Source: Coemansia sp. RSA 922 (lineage: Eukaryota; Kickxellomycota; Kickxellomycetes; Kickxellales; Kickxellaceae). Taken from it: a DNA stretch of 32,054 nt. The stretch spans positions 1 through 32,054 of the forward strand of contig JANBQS010000129.1 of assembly GCA_027577415.1 (NCBI GenBank), in the 5' to 3' direction. Each line of letters starts with the position of its first letter. Within the stretch, counting starts at the first letter, position 1. Shown here piece after piece: positions 24,508 to 32,054 of this stretch. A model generated the notes under the pieces. That model was not told the origin of the DNA, did not search any database, and saw only the letters and a list, made by a program, of their open reading frames with translations. Both the position numbers and the translations under genes were made by a program.

Positions 24508-25893
24508 ATGACTGGAGCAGCGCTGGTATTACCTACCAGCAGCCATAGCGGCTCATCGTTGGAAGGTGAGCTTGCAGTCGACTACACTACTAGTACGCAT
24601 ACGGCACAGGAGAAACCGTGGGGACAGGACTCGGAATCATCGAATGGTGAATTGCAGTCGGTGGAGCACGACGGCATTCGACCTATCGACGGTTTATTTG
24701 GCTGGATCCCTACTCTGGCTGTTACTGTCAACTATATGTTTGTGTTTGGCGCCTCCAATTCCTACGGCGTGTTTTCGACATACTACCTTAATATCAAATT
24801 TGCAGGCACCTCAGCTACGACTTTGTCGTGGATCGGTACGCTTATTACGTCGCTTATGCTTATTTGCAATATTTTCACTGGAGCTCTGGCCGACAAAAAG
24901 GGATACCGCGTAACTGCATACACTGGTACTGTAATTTGCACATTAGCTTATATATTGGCATCATTTTCCAAGCACGTGTGGCAGCTGATTCTTACTCAGG
25001 GCGTGTTGCTCGGTATTGGCTTATCGTTTTTGATCGCACCTAGTTTTTCAATCCCATCGCAGTGGTTTAGCAAGAGACGTGGTCTGGCTTCAGGTATAGC
25101 AATGGCTGGTAGTAGTATAGGCGGTCTGTGGTTTACTACGGCTACGCAAACTATGATTGATAATTTGGGCGCTGAATGGGCACTGCGTATCTTGGGTATT
25201 CTGACACTTGTCGTGACAAGTTTAATGAACTTGCTTTACTATCGTAGAGTACCTGCCAAACCTCGTAACGGACTATTGGAGCTTAGCGCTACTAAACGAC
25301 TGGTATTTTGGCTGGTTTCTCTTGAGTCAAGCTTGATGGATGTTGGTTTCTGGGTAGTAACTTTTTACATCGGTACGGCCGCAAGACATTTGGGCGGTAC
25401 GTCGCAAGATGGATCGAATTTGCTCTTGGTTCTTAATGCGGGTAGCGTGGTAGGTCGTGTTATGGCTGGTGTTGTTGCGGATCGGTTCGGTAACATTAAC
25501 ACATTGTTTATTAGCTATTTGCTGACCTCTATTTTGCTCTTGTCTATATGGCTAACGGCTACTAGCATCGCTCCGCTATTTGTCCTGTGCGCGTTGTATG
25601 GGTTAATATCGCCGACTTTTATAGCATTGAATCCGGTCATTATCGCAAAACAGTTCGATACTGACACGCTAGCAAGCGTAATGGGCATGGTCAATGGCCT
25701 TGCTGGTCTGGGTATCCTGGGAGGAAACTTGGCGCAAGGTGCAATCTTTGACAAGTATGATAAACGCGTGCAGTTTACCAATACGGTTATTTTCAGCGGT
25801 ACTTTTATTATGCTTGCTGGTGTCACCACGTTTATCATGCGTAGCCATGTTATCAGCAAGCAGAGCGATAAAAGGCTCTTTCAAAAAGTGTAG
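24508..25893 (+). CDS. MFS transporter, monocarboxylate-transporter (MCT/Mch) family, copy 1
   Basis: 461 residues: a polar N-terminal tail of about 60 residues, then about 12 hydrophobic segments. The MCT signature before TM1 appears as DGLFGW (61-66), followed by NYMFVFGASNSYGVFSTYYL. KRRGLASGIAMAGSSIGG (from about 189) matches the family's [K/R]RRxLAxGxAxAGSxxG motif after TM4. ADKKGYR and ADRFGN give the two MFS A-type loops. Fungal members include Mch2, Mch4 and Mch5 (a riboflavin carrier); most have no proven monocarboxylate substrate, so the substrate is unknown. It forms a tandem pair with the gene at 26474-27889. Its codons are visibly richer in A/T at third positions than those of the paralogue. 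Confidence 0.93.
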   Translation: MTGAALVLPTSSHSGSSLEGELAVDYTTSTHTAQEKPWGQDSESSNGELQSVEHDGIRPIDGLFGWIPTLAVTVNYMFVFGASNSYGVFSTYYLNIKFAGTSATTLSWIGTLITSLMLICNIFTGALADKKGYRVTAYTGTVICTLAYILASFSKHVWQLILTQGVLLGIGLSFLIAPSFSIPSQWFSKRRGLASGIAMAGSSIGGLWFTTATQTMIDNLGAEWALRILGILTLVVTSLMNLLYYRRVPAKPRNGLLELSATKRLVFWLVSLESSLMDVGFWVVTFYIGTAARHLGGTSQDGSNLLLVLNAGSVVGRVMAGVVADRFGNINTLFISYLLTSILLLSIWLTATSIAPLFVLCALYGLISPTFIALNPVIIAKQFDTDTLASVMGMVNGLAGLGILGGNLAQGAIFDKYDKRVQFTNTVIFSGTFIMLAGVTTFIMRSHVISKQSDKRLFQKV

Positions 25894-26473
25894 TATGTTT
25901 CTCCAAAAAAAAAATACCCCTTCGATATTGTAAGAAACATAAGTTTTATCTCGTGACCATATGAATATAATATCAAATATTGCATTTGCGTTGAACACCG
26001 ATAATGAACATGTTTGCTTTAACACGTAAAAACTATCCGAGTACAGGGCCCTACTACGGCATCGGACTATTGCACCTTTTGTTGATCTCTAGGACGTCTG
26101 TAAAGTCCGAAATCTCAAGAGCACGCGGGCACTGCGACAATCTTTGCTAAAAAGATATAGCGGAGAATTTTTTGTCACAGAGCGGTGAAAATGTAGCAAA
26201 AAGCAAGGGCAATCTGCCTATCACACAACTGCCGAAATAAAGACAATATGCGCCACATGCTAGCCTGTGAAGAGATCCGAGCTAGAACAATTAGCGCGCT
26301 TACAGAACAATAAAAAGTGCCACAAACACTTTATAGGGAAAGCGTGAGTGTAGGCAGATTTTTGGCTCCTTGAGTTACTCACAGGCATAAATCCGGATAG
26401 ACTGCTTTTCTTGCATCCATTTCCACCCTTCCCTATTTTTTTTTGCCTATTACAGAATATCTAGTTTCTATCC
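25894..26473 (+). other. Spacer between the tandem transporters
   Basis: AT-rich 580-base spacer holding the 3'UTR of copy 1 and the promoter of copy 2. An ATAAAAAG element near 26309 and ACTTTATAGG near 26328 are weak TATA candidates. No gene supported. Confidence 0.4.
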
Positions 26474-27889
26474 ATGTTTCGGGCTGCTGGTACGACAGAG
26501 CGTGGTGTTGGACCAATACCCGTAAACACTCGCATCAATATACATCACAAGGATATGGCGAGCGTATCTTTTGCAGGCGACACCAAAGCTAGCGAGAGAG
26601 GAAGTATTCATAAGACAGAGCCACTCTGCGACGAGAACGTCAAACTAACATCGTCGGAGGAACGTGACAATGTCCGCCCCGCTGATGGATTGTTTGGATG
26701 GATACCGACGCTGGCTGCCATGGTCAACTATATGTTTATATTTGGCGTATCCAACTCCTATGGCGTGTTTTCGACCTATTACCTCAATGTCAAGTTTGCG
26801 GGAACTTCGGCAACGACTTTGGCGTGGATTGGCACGTTGGTTACGTCGCTGATGCTGGGATGTAGCATCCTCACTGGAGCCATGTCAGATAAACTGGGGT
26901 ATCGCGTCACTGCGTACACTGGCACAGTCATCTGTACGCTGGCCTATATATTGGCTTCATTCTGCAAGGAAGTCTGGCAGCTCATTCTCACTCAAGGCGT
27001 TTTGCTTGGTATTGGCGCGTCGTTCCTCTATGCACCCAGCGTCTCGATTCCTGCACAGTGGTTTATCAAGAACCGCGGCCTAGCAACTGGTATCGCTGTC
27101 GCTGGCAGCAGCATCGGCGGCCTGTGGTTCACCGCCGCTATCCAGGCCATGATTGACAGTTTAGGCGCGGAGTGGGCATTGCGCATTCTCGGCATCATTA
27201 CCTTTTCAGTGACGAGTCTGACGAATTCGCTGTACTATCGCCGAGTTCCTGCTAAACCTCGAAAGAGCCTGTTTGAGTTTTGTGCTGCCAAGCGACTGAT
27301 CTTTTGGCTAGTGGCGATTGAGACATGCACAATCTACACTGGATACTGGGCGCTGACATTTTATGTCGGCACTAACGCAAAGCACTTGGGTGGCTCGCTG
27401 CGGGATGGCTCAAACCTGCTATTAGTACTTAACGCTGGCAGCGTAGTTGGTCGCGTCATGGCTGGTGTCATTGCTGATCGCTTTGGCTGTATCAATACTC
27501 TGCTCATTAGTATAATGCTAACAGTTGTCATTGAGATGCCACTATGGATGACCGCCAAAACCATCACTCCGCTCTACGTGCTTTGTGCACTTTACGGCCT
27601 GATATCGCCGAGCTTTATATCAATTAACCCAGTAATTATAGGAAGGCACTTTGACATGGACGTGCTGGCGAGCGTAATGGGCATGACAAACTTGTTTGGT
27701 GGACTTGGCGTGCTCGCTGGAAACCTTGCTCAGGGCGCGATCTTTGACAAATATGATAAGCGTGAGCAATTCACCAACACTATTATCTTTAGTGGAATGT
27801 TTATCTTGTTGGCGGGCATTGTCACCTTTGTAATGCGCGTTCACGTTCAGAGACAGCGAACAGACCGGCGATTCTTCCAAAGAATTTAG
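26474..27889 (+). CDS. MFS transporter, monocarboxylate-transporter (MCT/Mch) family, copy 2
   Basis: 471 residues from the first ATG (26474); an internal ATG at 26555 (MASVSFAGDT) would give 444 and fits the paralogue's tail length equally well. It has the same architecture as copy 1: DGLFGW at 71-76, NYMFIFGVSNSYGVFSTYYL, KNRGLATGIAVAGSSIGG, SDKLGYR and ADRFGC loops. By eye about four of five residues match copy 1 through the first six membrane segments, so this is a tandem duplication. Synonymous sites are heavily diverged and this copy is richer in C/G at third positions. Differences cluster in TM7 (IETCTIYTGYWALTFYVG against LESSLMDVGFWVVTFYIG), so the two may differ in substrate. Substrate unknown. 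Confidence 0.93.
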   Translation: MFRAAGTTERGVGPIPVNTRINIHHKDMASVSFAGDTKASERGSIHKTEPLCDENVKLTSSEERDNVRPADGLFGWIPTLAAMVNYMFIFGVSNSYGVFSTYYLNVKFAGTSATTLAWIGTLVTSLMLGCSILTGAMSDKLGYRVTAYTGTVICTLAYILASFCKEVWQLILTQGVLLGIGASFLYAPSVSIPAQWFIKNRGLATGIAVAGSSIGGLWFTAAIQAMIDSLGAEWALRILGIITFSVTSLTNSLYYRRVPAKPRKSLFEFCAAKRLIFWLVAIETCTIYTGYWALTFYVGTNAKHLGGSLRDGSNLLLVLNAGSVVGRVMAGVIADRFGCINTLLISIMLTVVIEMPLWMTAKTITPLYVLCALYGLISPSFISINPVIIGRHFDMDVLASVMGMTNLFGGLGVLAGNLAQGAIFDKYDKREQFTNTIIFSGMFILLAGIVTFVMRVHVQRQRTDRRFFQRI

Positions 27890-28006
27890 CCCGTTCAGCA
27901 ATGTAATTTTTTTTTTGTTATAATTGTCACGCACTTTCTTCAATTTGTTTCAAACCTAGACATAAAAGAATGAAAAAGATTTAAACAATAGCTTGATTAT
28001 GACAGA

Positions 28007-28354
28007 CTACTTGAGGTTGCCGTGCATATCCTTCTGCTGACCGTGGATCGTATCCTTGACCGACGCCTCTGCCTGATCCATGCGACCCTCATTGGCAGTC
28101 CGCTGGCTACCAAAGGCGTCACCAATCTTCTGTTTGACTTCACCGCCAAAGTGCTTGACTTTATCGCCGGCCTGGTTCACAGCGGACTTGCCCTGCTCGG
28201 CGGTATGCTCTGCGGTGTTTTGAGCGCTCTTCATTTGTTGCTCACCTAGGGCTTGGGCCTTTTGAGCGTGTCCCTCGGCTTCCAACTTTGGGTTACCTAT
28301 CGCTTTCCCGATCTGCTCCTTGGTAGCTCCAGTTGCGCGGTTGACGTATTCCAT
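28007..28354 (-). CDS. CsbD-like stress protein (Hmp1-type), copy 1
   Basis: 115 residues, highly charged, without Cys or Trp. The N-terminus NRATGATKEQIGKAIGNPKL is a CsbD-type motif. The rest is Gln/Lys/Ala/Gly-rich helix-forming sequence with AEHTAEQGKSAVNQAGDKV and a conserved tail, NEGRMDQAEASVKDTIHGQQ then KDMHGNLK. CsbD proteins are general-stress induced in Bacillus; in fungi the family includes Ustilago Hmp1, described as binding mismatched and cruciform DNA. A biochemical role here is not proven. It faces the MFS gene convergently (118 bases between stops). Upstream on its own strand there is TTATTCCCC just before the start and an AT-rich region around 28415-28435. A second copy lies at 31756 onward, with a nearly identical 3' end. 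Confidence 0.9.
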   Translation of the reverse strand: MEYVNRATGATKEQIGKAIGNPKLEAEGHAQKAQALGEQQMKSAQNTAEHTAEQGKSAVNQAGDKVKHFGGEVKQKIGDAFGSQRTANEGRMDQAEASVKDTIHGQQKDMHGNLK

Positions 28355-29186
28355 AGTAATAAAGGGGAATAAAGAGTGGTTGTTTCGGTTGCTTGAAAAG
28401 TTTGGAAGAAAAAAAAATATAAAAAATATTTAATAGCCGTGTGGGTAGTAATGAGAAAATTTGGGGCTGTCTGACCGAGCAAACCTCCTTTAAATACTTT
28501 GCAGTACCATGGGCTAGATTGTACCTGCCACTGTTTGAGAAGAAATGTCTTGGCAAACATTTATGCATATTTTGTAGCCTTCCCCTACTCCTATTATTGT
28601 GGTCATGCTTCTAAACAAAATCTAACAATCATGCGATGAGTGTTCTGAGGCTGAATGTTTCACTTATGCGGCCTAGACTGCCTGCCACATGTAATGCCTT
28701 ACTGTGCATAAATATAAGCGAATATTTTTAAACAGAACGCTTGTAAAAAAACTGGTTCATGCTACGGATCTCTAATATCGGTTATTTTTACGAAACAACT
28801 ATGATGATGTCGATAACATGTATTAATATAGAATTTGGCCTGTTATATCTTCCCAAACAACACGCCATGTCAAAGAAAAATTGAAGCTCACCACGAACGC
28901 CATCTGCACTTGGTGTTGACAGCCAACATCGCCAAATAATGGCTAATGTTAAAACAGCAAATACTACAACCATATGTACAAAATAACAACAGGGATTTAG
29001 CGCACTTGAAATCATAATGACATAGTAAGCGGACAAGAAGGTCTTGTCAGATATATCACAAAGAAAATTTTGAGCTTGGGTGTTTCTTACTGATTCTCAG
29101 ACGTTGGCCAGGCTTCTTAAAGCGAATGGGCGAGCTTACAAATTTGAGAATAGTTGGACAGCCCCATTTTTGGTATCTTGTTGCAC
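28355..29186. other. Divergent intergenic region between CsbD copy 1 and the small gene
   Basis: AT-rich, about 830 bases. It should hold the promoter of the minus-strand CsbD-like gene (ATATAAAAAATATTTAATAG near 28417-28435; CCCCT near 28581, like a stress-response element core) and the upstream part of the plus-strand small-gene promoter. No gene supported; the open frames on the minus strand at 28293-28568 and 28788-29036 have no recognisable content. Confidence 0.4.
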
Positions 29187-29194
29187 TATTTATG
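29187..29194 (+). promoter_or_regulatory. TATA-like element of small-gene copy A (TATTTATG)
   Basis: CTATTTATGAGACGTGTCCTG and the ACCACACCATATCAACAAC block about 60 bases further on are shared with the promoter of copy B at 30773 onward (CTATTTAAGAGACGCGCCCTG). Conservation between two otherwise diverged copies suggests function or recent duplication. Confidence 0.5.
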
Positions 29195-29304
29195 AGACGT
29201 GTCCTGCTCCTCCAAAAATCCTCCAACTTTTTTTTTACCACACCATATCAACAACTCCATCTCCACCTTCACTTCGAGTGCTTATTATTTCCTTTAAACT
29301 CAGA

Positions 29305-29931
29305 ATGGATGTACCCATTAAAGCTGTTGCACCTCTTTACCAATTTACTGCCGGGGACTATCCTGTCCTTACTAAAATTGGTGATATCGTAATAGTGGCC
29401 GAGAGATACGCTGGTGTTAATGATCGTGTTGTTTGTTAGCGGAGCTTAGTGATATAATAAATAAAGTAATAAAGTAATATAAATAAATAGCGTGAAAAAG
29501 TGGAACCAAGGATCCTATCCTGGTTTCCCGGGCATCTGTTGGTTATATAGCCTCTTTGCAGCTCGCTTCCACAACCGCAGGCATGTGGTGGCTTTTGGCC
29601 TGGCCATTGTGCGGTTGTGTACTACAATACTGGTGGCGGGAGAGGGTTGCCCGTCTGCGTTGTCTACGCAGACAACAATCGAATCAAAATATTCAAAGAA
29701 GAACATAAAGAACTTAGAAGTTATACATTTCACCACTTTGTAGATGGCGCGCATTATGATAATAGTAGTACAGAGATAATACCAGATAGCCCCAGAAGCT
29801 ACGTTATTATTGCAATGAGGTGCTCACTTGATGCCTTTGTGAAAAGATTCCTTGCTGGCCATATTAGAGATGAAACTGGTGATAATTGGGTTAGCAATAA
29901 CAGAAGTACAATTGAAAGGCTACAGTTGTAA
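29305..29931 (+). pseudogene. Small-gene copy A, interrupted (unknown family)
   Basis: The first part starts at ATG 29305 (MDVPIKAVAPLYQF, PVLTKIGDIVIV) and ends at TAG after DRVVC (29437-29439). The second part resumes at about 29670-29690 (NNRIKIFKEEHKELRS) and runs through FHHFVDGAHYDN, SYVIIAM and GDNWVSNNRSTIERLQL to the stop at 29929-29931. Together they align end to end with the intact 121-residue protein at 30896-31261. The two halves are separated by about 240 bases with several stops and a 10-bp inverted repeat. No good splice donor or CTAAC branch site is visible, so an insertion is more likely than an intron, but an unusual intron cannot be excluded. Promoter and 3' flank are also shared with copy B. 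Confidence 0.5.
29570..29619. repeat. 10-bp perfect inverted repeat inside the segment interrupting copy A
   Basis: CACAACCGCA at 29570-29579 is the reverse complement of TGCGGTTGTG at 29610-29619, with a 30-base loop containing further partial pairing (GTGGC...GGCCTGGCCA). A second perfect stem, GTCTGCG-N7-CGCAGAC, lies at 29653-29673, close to where homology to the intact gene resumes. Confidence 0.5.
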
Positions 29932-30554
29932 AGTTTTGTTACAGCAGCATATTCTTCTTTGAAGTTCCAATGTCTACTGGCTTAACCCAAGCTGATACCC
30001 TTGATGTGCTACATATTTCTTCTCCACGCTTGCTGCTCCTCTGACCCGGCCTGCCTAATGACAACTACTGTAGTGCTTTTATCCAAAACAAGATACTTTT
30101 GTTTACATTGAAGAGAATACATAAATACTATGAATATATGAGCTTGTGTTTTTCAGTGAGGAGAGCAACAGACATAGCAGTATAACAACATATTTTTTAT
30201 AGCCGCACCAATACACATACTCTTGAAATTCCTTGATAAACTCGCCACGGATGAGTGGCTTTACTTATCTTGCTTTGCAGGGTTTGGGTCACACAATATA
30301 GGTTTGTTATAGTTTTAGGGCTTCAGGCTCAAGGTATATAACGTGGGTTTTCTTCAAGCTTTCAAAATAATAAACGTTACCTTTCTAAGGTATCTATTAC
30401 TTGCTTTTATCGTTGCAAAATGTTCTAGCGAACATCCTCTCTCCTCATAATTTACATCTGCAGTACATTGATTCGTTGATATTGCTTTGCAGAGCAGGGT
30501 TTTGTACTACTGGTAATTGCTGTCACTTTTCTTTTCCCTTTGAGCACCACCTTA
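29932..30554. other. Spacer between the two small-gene copies
   Basis: The first about 70 bases are the 3' flank of copy A, homologous to that of copy B (AAGTTTTGTTAC..., AATGTCTACTGGCTTAACCCA). The rest is AT-rich with no gene or recognisable element, up to the CRE-like array. Confidence 0.45.
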
Positions 30555-30590
30555 TGACGTCAGTGTGATTATGTCAGTGTGATTACGTCA
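30555..30590 (+). promoter_or_regulatory. Three CRE/ATF-like sites at exact 14-bp spacing
   Basis: TGACGTCA at 30555-30562 (within ATGACGT, the CRE/M26 core bound by fission yeast Atf1), TTATGTCA at 30569-30576 and TTACGTCA at 30583-30590. The three 14-bp units share TCAGTGTGATTA between cores. They lie about 185-220 bases upstream of the TATA-like box of small-gene copy B. They suggest bZIP/ATF control, possibly under the stress MAPK route that Ssk1 feeds; this link is inference. Confidence 0.55.
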
Positions 30591-30773
30591 TACTTTGAAA
30601 ATAGCGGGCAAAGAAAACAGTCTTTGATATATTGGAAAGCAATCTATTCGAGACTTTAAGATTGATTGCACTTGAATTGCTTACTAGTGCTATGACACAT
30701 GCCAAGTGTCTCAAAGCGGATGGGTTGGGGAAGAAAAGTAGGACATTCCTCTTTTTTTGAACGTCTGCTGCCC

Positions 30774-30781
30774 TATTTAAG
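30774..30781 (+). promoter_or_regulatory. TATA-like element of small-gene copy B (TATTTAAG)
   Basis: CCCTATTTAAGAGACGCGCCCTGCC, followed by TTTTTTCCACACCATATCAAC, matches copy A's promoter almost base for base. It is about 120 bases before the ATG at 30896. Confidence 0.5.
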
Positions 30782-30895
30782 AGACGCGCCCTGCCCTTCT
30801 ACAAATTCTCCTACTTTTTTCCACACCATATCAACAACCCCACCTCCATAATCTCTTCTAGTGTTTAATACTTAGTTTACCTTTGCTTTTTGAAT

Positions 30896-31261
30896 ATGGA
30901 TCCAGTTAACGTGACTGTTTACAAATACTCTGCTACGCCTAAACCAACTTTTACCAAAGTAGATGAAATGCTGACGATAACTAATGCCAAGTTTGTCACG
31001 ATGGTAAGAAGAGATGCTATACCAAATAGTAAAGTGTATAAAGCAATTAGCCGGAAAAAATTATATCATTTTATTAACGGCAATTATTATTATGATGATG
31101 ATACGGCGACATTGCCAACCGACATAGTAAGTTACGATATTATTGCAATGGGTAGTGAATTTATTTCTTTTCTGGCTACCACCCACAGTTCCAAGTTTAT
31201 TGATGAATCTGATGGCTGGCTTGAAGCGAACAAAAAATTGTTGGATAAGGTGCCATGCTGA
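30896..31261 (+). CDS. Small protein of unknown family, copy B (intact)
   Basis: 121 residues from ATG 30896 (MDPVNVTVYKYSATPKP); the codon two before is TTG, so no earlier ATG is available. No signal peptide or TM segment. Mixed beta-strand and charged composition, with YHFINGNYYYDDD, SYDIIAMGSEF and DESDGWLEANKKLL. Homologous over its length to the interrupted copy at 29305-29931; shared landmarks are H-F-[I/V]-[N/D]-G, S-Y-x-I-I-A-M and D-E-[S/T]-[D/G]-x-x-W. Both flanks are conserved between copies, so the locus arose by duplication of a segment of at least 0.7 kb. I do not recognise the family. The position between two CsbD-like genes and the CRE array suggest stress-linked expression, as inference only. 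Confidence 0.65.
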   Translation: MDPVNVTVYKYSATPKPTFTKVDEMLTITNAKFVTMVRRDAIPNSKVYKAISRKKLYHFINGNYYYDDDTATLPTDIVSYDIIAMGSEFISFLATTHSSKFIDESDGWLEANKKLLDKVPC

Positions 31262-31755
31262 AGTTTTAGTTACGGCAATATAATTTCTTTTGGAGCATTA
31301 ATGTCTACTTGCTAGACCCAGGCTTATACTCCCCTTCATTACCCACGCATTTCCAACCTATACACACTACTACTCTAACCCCGTCCGCCTAGCGAGAAGA
31401 GATCAACATATGTGTCGCCAGAGTGCCATCCCTTTTTATAGCCTCGCTTTTTTTAACATAGTGACACAATAAAGCGTCGCAACAATATCACTTGGAGATA
31501 GCCTCATACACCATGCATTGCTTAGCTGCAGCTTGGTGGGAGTTTGTAAGCAATACACCAATAATGAAATCCTCGTGCTAATCGCCAGTACCTTTAAACA
31601 CACAGGCATGAGCCATTTGTGTTAGCTCTATATATAGGAATACCTAAAAGGTCTGACTATTATCAGTGGTAGCAGAGATTTTCTGTGTTAAATGTGAAAC
31701 TGTTCATAATATTTGATTACTTCAAAAAAAGCTACGATGGCTAGAATATGACAGA
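31262..31755. other. Convergent spacer between copy B and CsbD copy 2
   Basis: The first 60 bases match the 3' flank of copy A. The remainder is AT-rich without a gene. The last 9 bases before the CsbD stop (TATGACAGA, 31747-31755) are identical to those next to CsbD copy 1. Confidence 0.45.
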
Positions 31756-32054
31756 CTACTTGAGGTTGCCGTGCATATCCTTCTGCTGACCGTGGATCGT
31801 GTCCTTGACCGACGCCTCTGCCTGATCCATGCGGCCCTCATTGGCAGTCTGCTGGCTACCACAAGTCTCGCCGACTTGCTGCTTGATGCCACCGCCGAGG
31901 TTCTTGGCCTTGTCGCCGGCTTGCTTCAAGGCGGACTCGCCCTGCTCCCCCGTGTGTTCCGCGCTCTGCTTGGCGCTCTTGATCTGCTGCTCGCCCATGG
32001 CTTGAGCCTTCTGCGCGTGTCCCTTGGACTCTAGCTCGGGGTTGCCCATCGCCT
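31756..32054 (-). CDS. CsbD-like stress protein (Hmp1-type), copy 2, N-terminus beyond window
   Basis: The frame is still open at the window edge, with GCG before the internal ATG, matching the GKAIGNPKL region of copy 1; so the true start lies outside. Visible part: MGNPELESKGHAQKAQAMGE, AEHTGEQGESALKQAGDK, and the same tail NEGRMDQAEASVKDTIHGQQ, KDMHGNLK as copy 1. The last about 105 coding bases differ from copy 1 at only three positions, while the preceding region differs at roughly a third, an abrupt change. Same family role as copy 1; about 98 residues are visible out of an expected 115 or so. Confidence 0.88.
   Translation of the reverse strand, partial: AMGNPELESKGHAQKAQAMGEQQIKSAKQSAEHTGEQGESALKQAGDKAKNLGGGIKQQVGETCGSQQTANEGRMDQAEASVKDTIHGQQKDMHGNLK

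Overview
The window looks like nuclear DNA of an early-diverging fungus. A Kickxellomycotina-type (Coemansia-like) genome is my best guess, but this is inference from style, not a match. Reasons: typical fungal orthologues (an Ssk1 response regulator, spliceosomal Cwc15, a Swa2/auxilin J-protein, eIF3d, fungal MCT-like transporters, a CsbD/Hmp1-type protein), mostly uninterrupted reading frames, pyrimidine-rich leaders before start codons, TATA-type core promoters, and remnants of non-LTR retrotransposons. No tRNA, rRNA, CRISPR array or plasmid/phage feature was seen.

Layout: (1) 1-692, left-edge spacer and T-rich leader. (2) 693-6056 (+), a very long Ssk1-type response regulator whose C-terminal receiver is split by about 212 residues. 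(3) 6.1-18.6 kb, a gene-poor accessory stretch. It holds a decayed 3' end of a UMP-CMP kinase gene (about 6720-6995), a 740-residue repetitive membrane or secreted protein on the minus strand (7129-9351), a 757-residue Pro/Thr/Ala-rich anchored protein on the plus strand (14924-17197), a TATA-headed unit of unknown product with 92-bp x3 and 37-bp x3 tandem arrays (11.7-12.5 kb), a broken LINE-type reverse transcriptase (12.68-13.71 kb), and two related C-terminal LINE-like relics on the minus strand (about 10.33-10.66 and 17.78-18.31 kb). (4) 18.67-23.97 kb, a compact head-to-tail housekeeping block: eIF3d, CWC15 and a SWA2/auxilin-like J-protein. (5) 24.5-27.9 kb, a tandem pair of MCT-family MFS transporters. 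(6) 28.0-32.05 kb, two CsbD-like genes on the minus strand flanking two diverged copies of a small gene family of unknown function on the plus strand. The first of those small genes is interrupted; the second lies downstream of three CRE-like sites at exact 14-bp spacing.

Functional picture: the recognised genes cover stress signalling (Ssk1 in the HOG/SAPK cascade), translation initiation (eIF3d), splicing (Cwc15), clathrin uncoating (Swa2-like) and solute transport (MCT-like). They are ordinary chromosomal genes and do not form one pathway. The novel material is in the accessory stretch and the right-hand end: two unrecognised low-complexity anchored proteins, the tandem-repeat locus, and the small-gene/CsbD cluster with its CRE array. 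No coherent new multi-gene system can be demonstrated from sequence alone. The best candidates for unknown biology are the small duplicated gene family at 29.3-31.3 kb and the repeat-built membrane protein at 7.1-9.4 kb.
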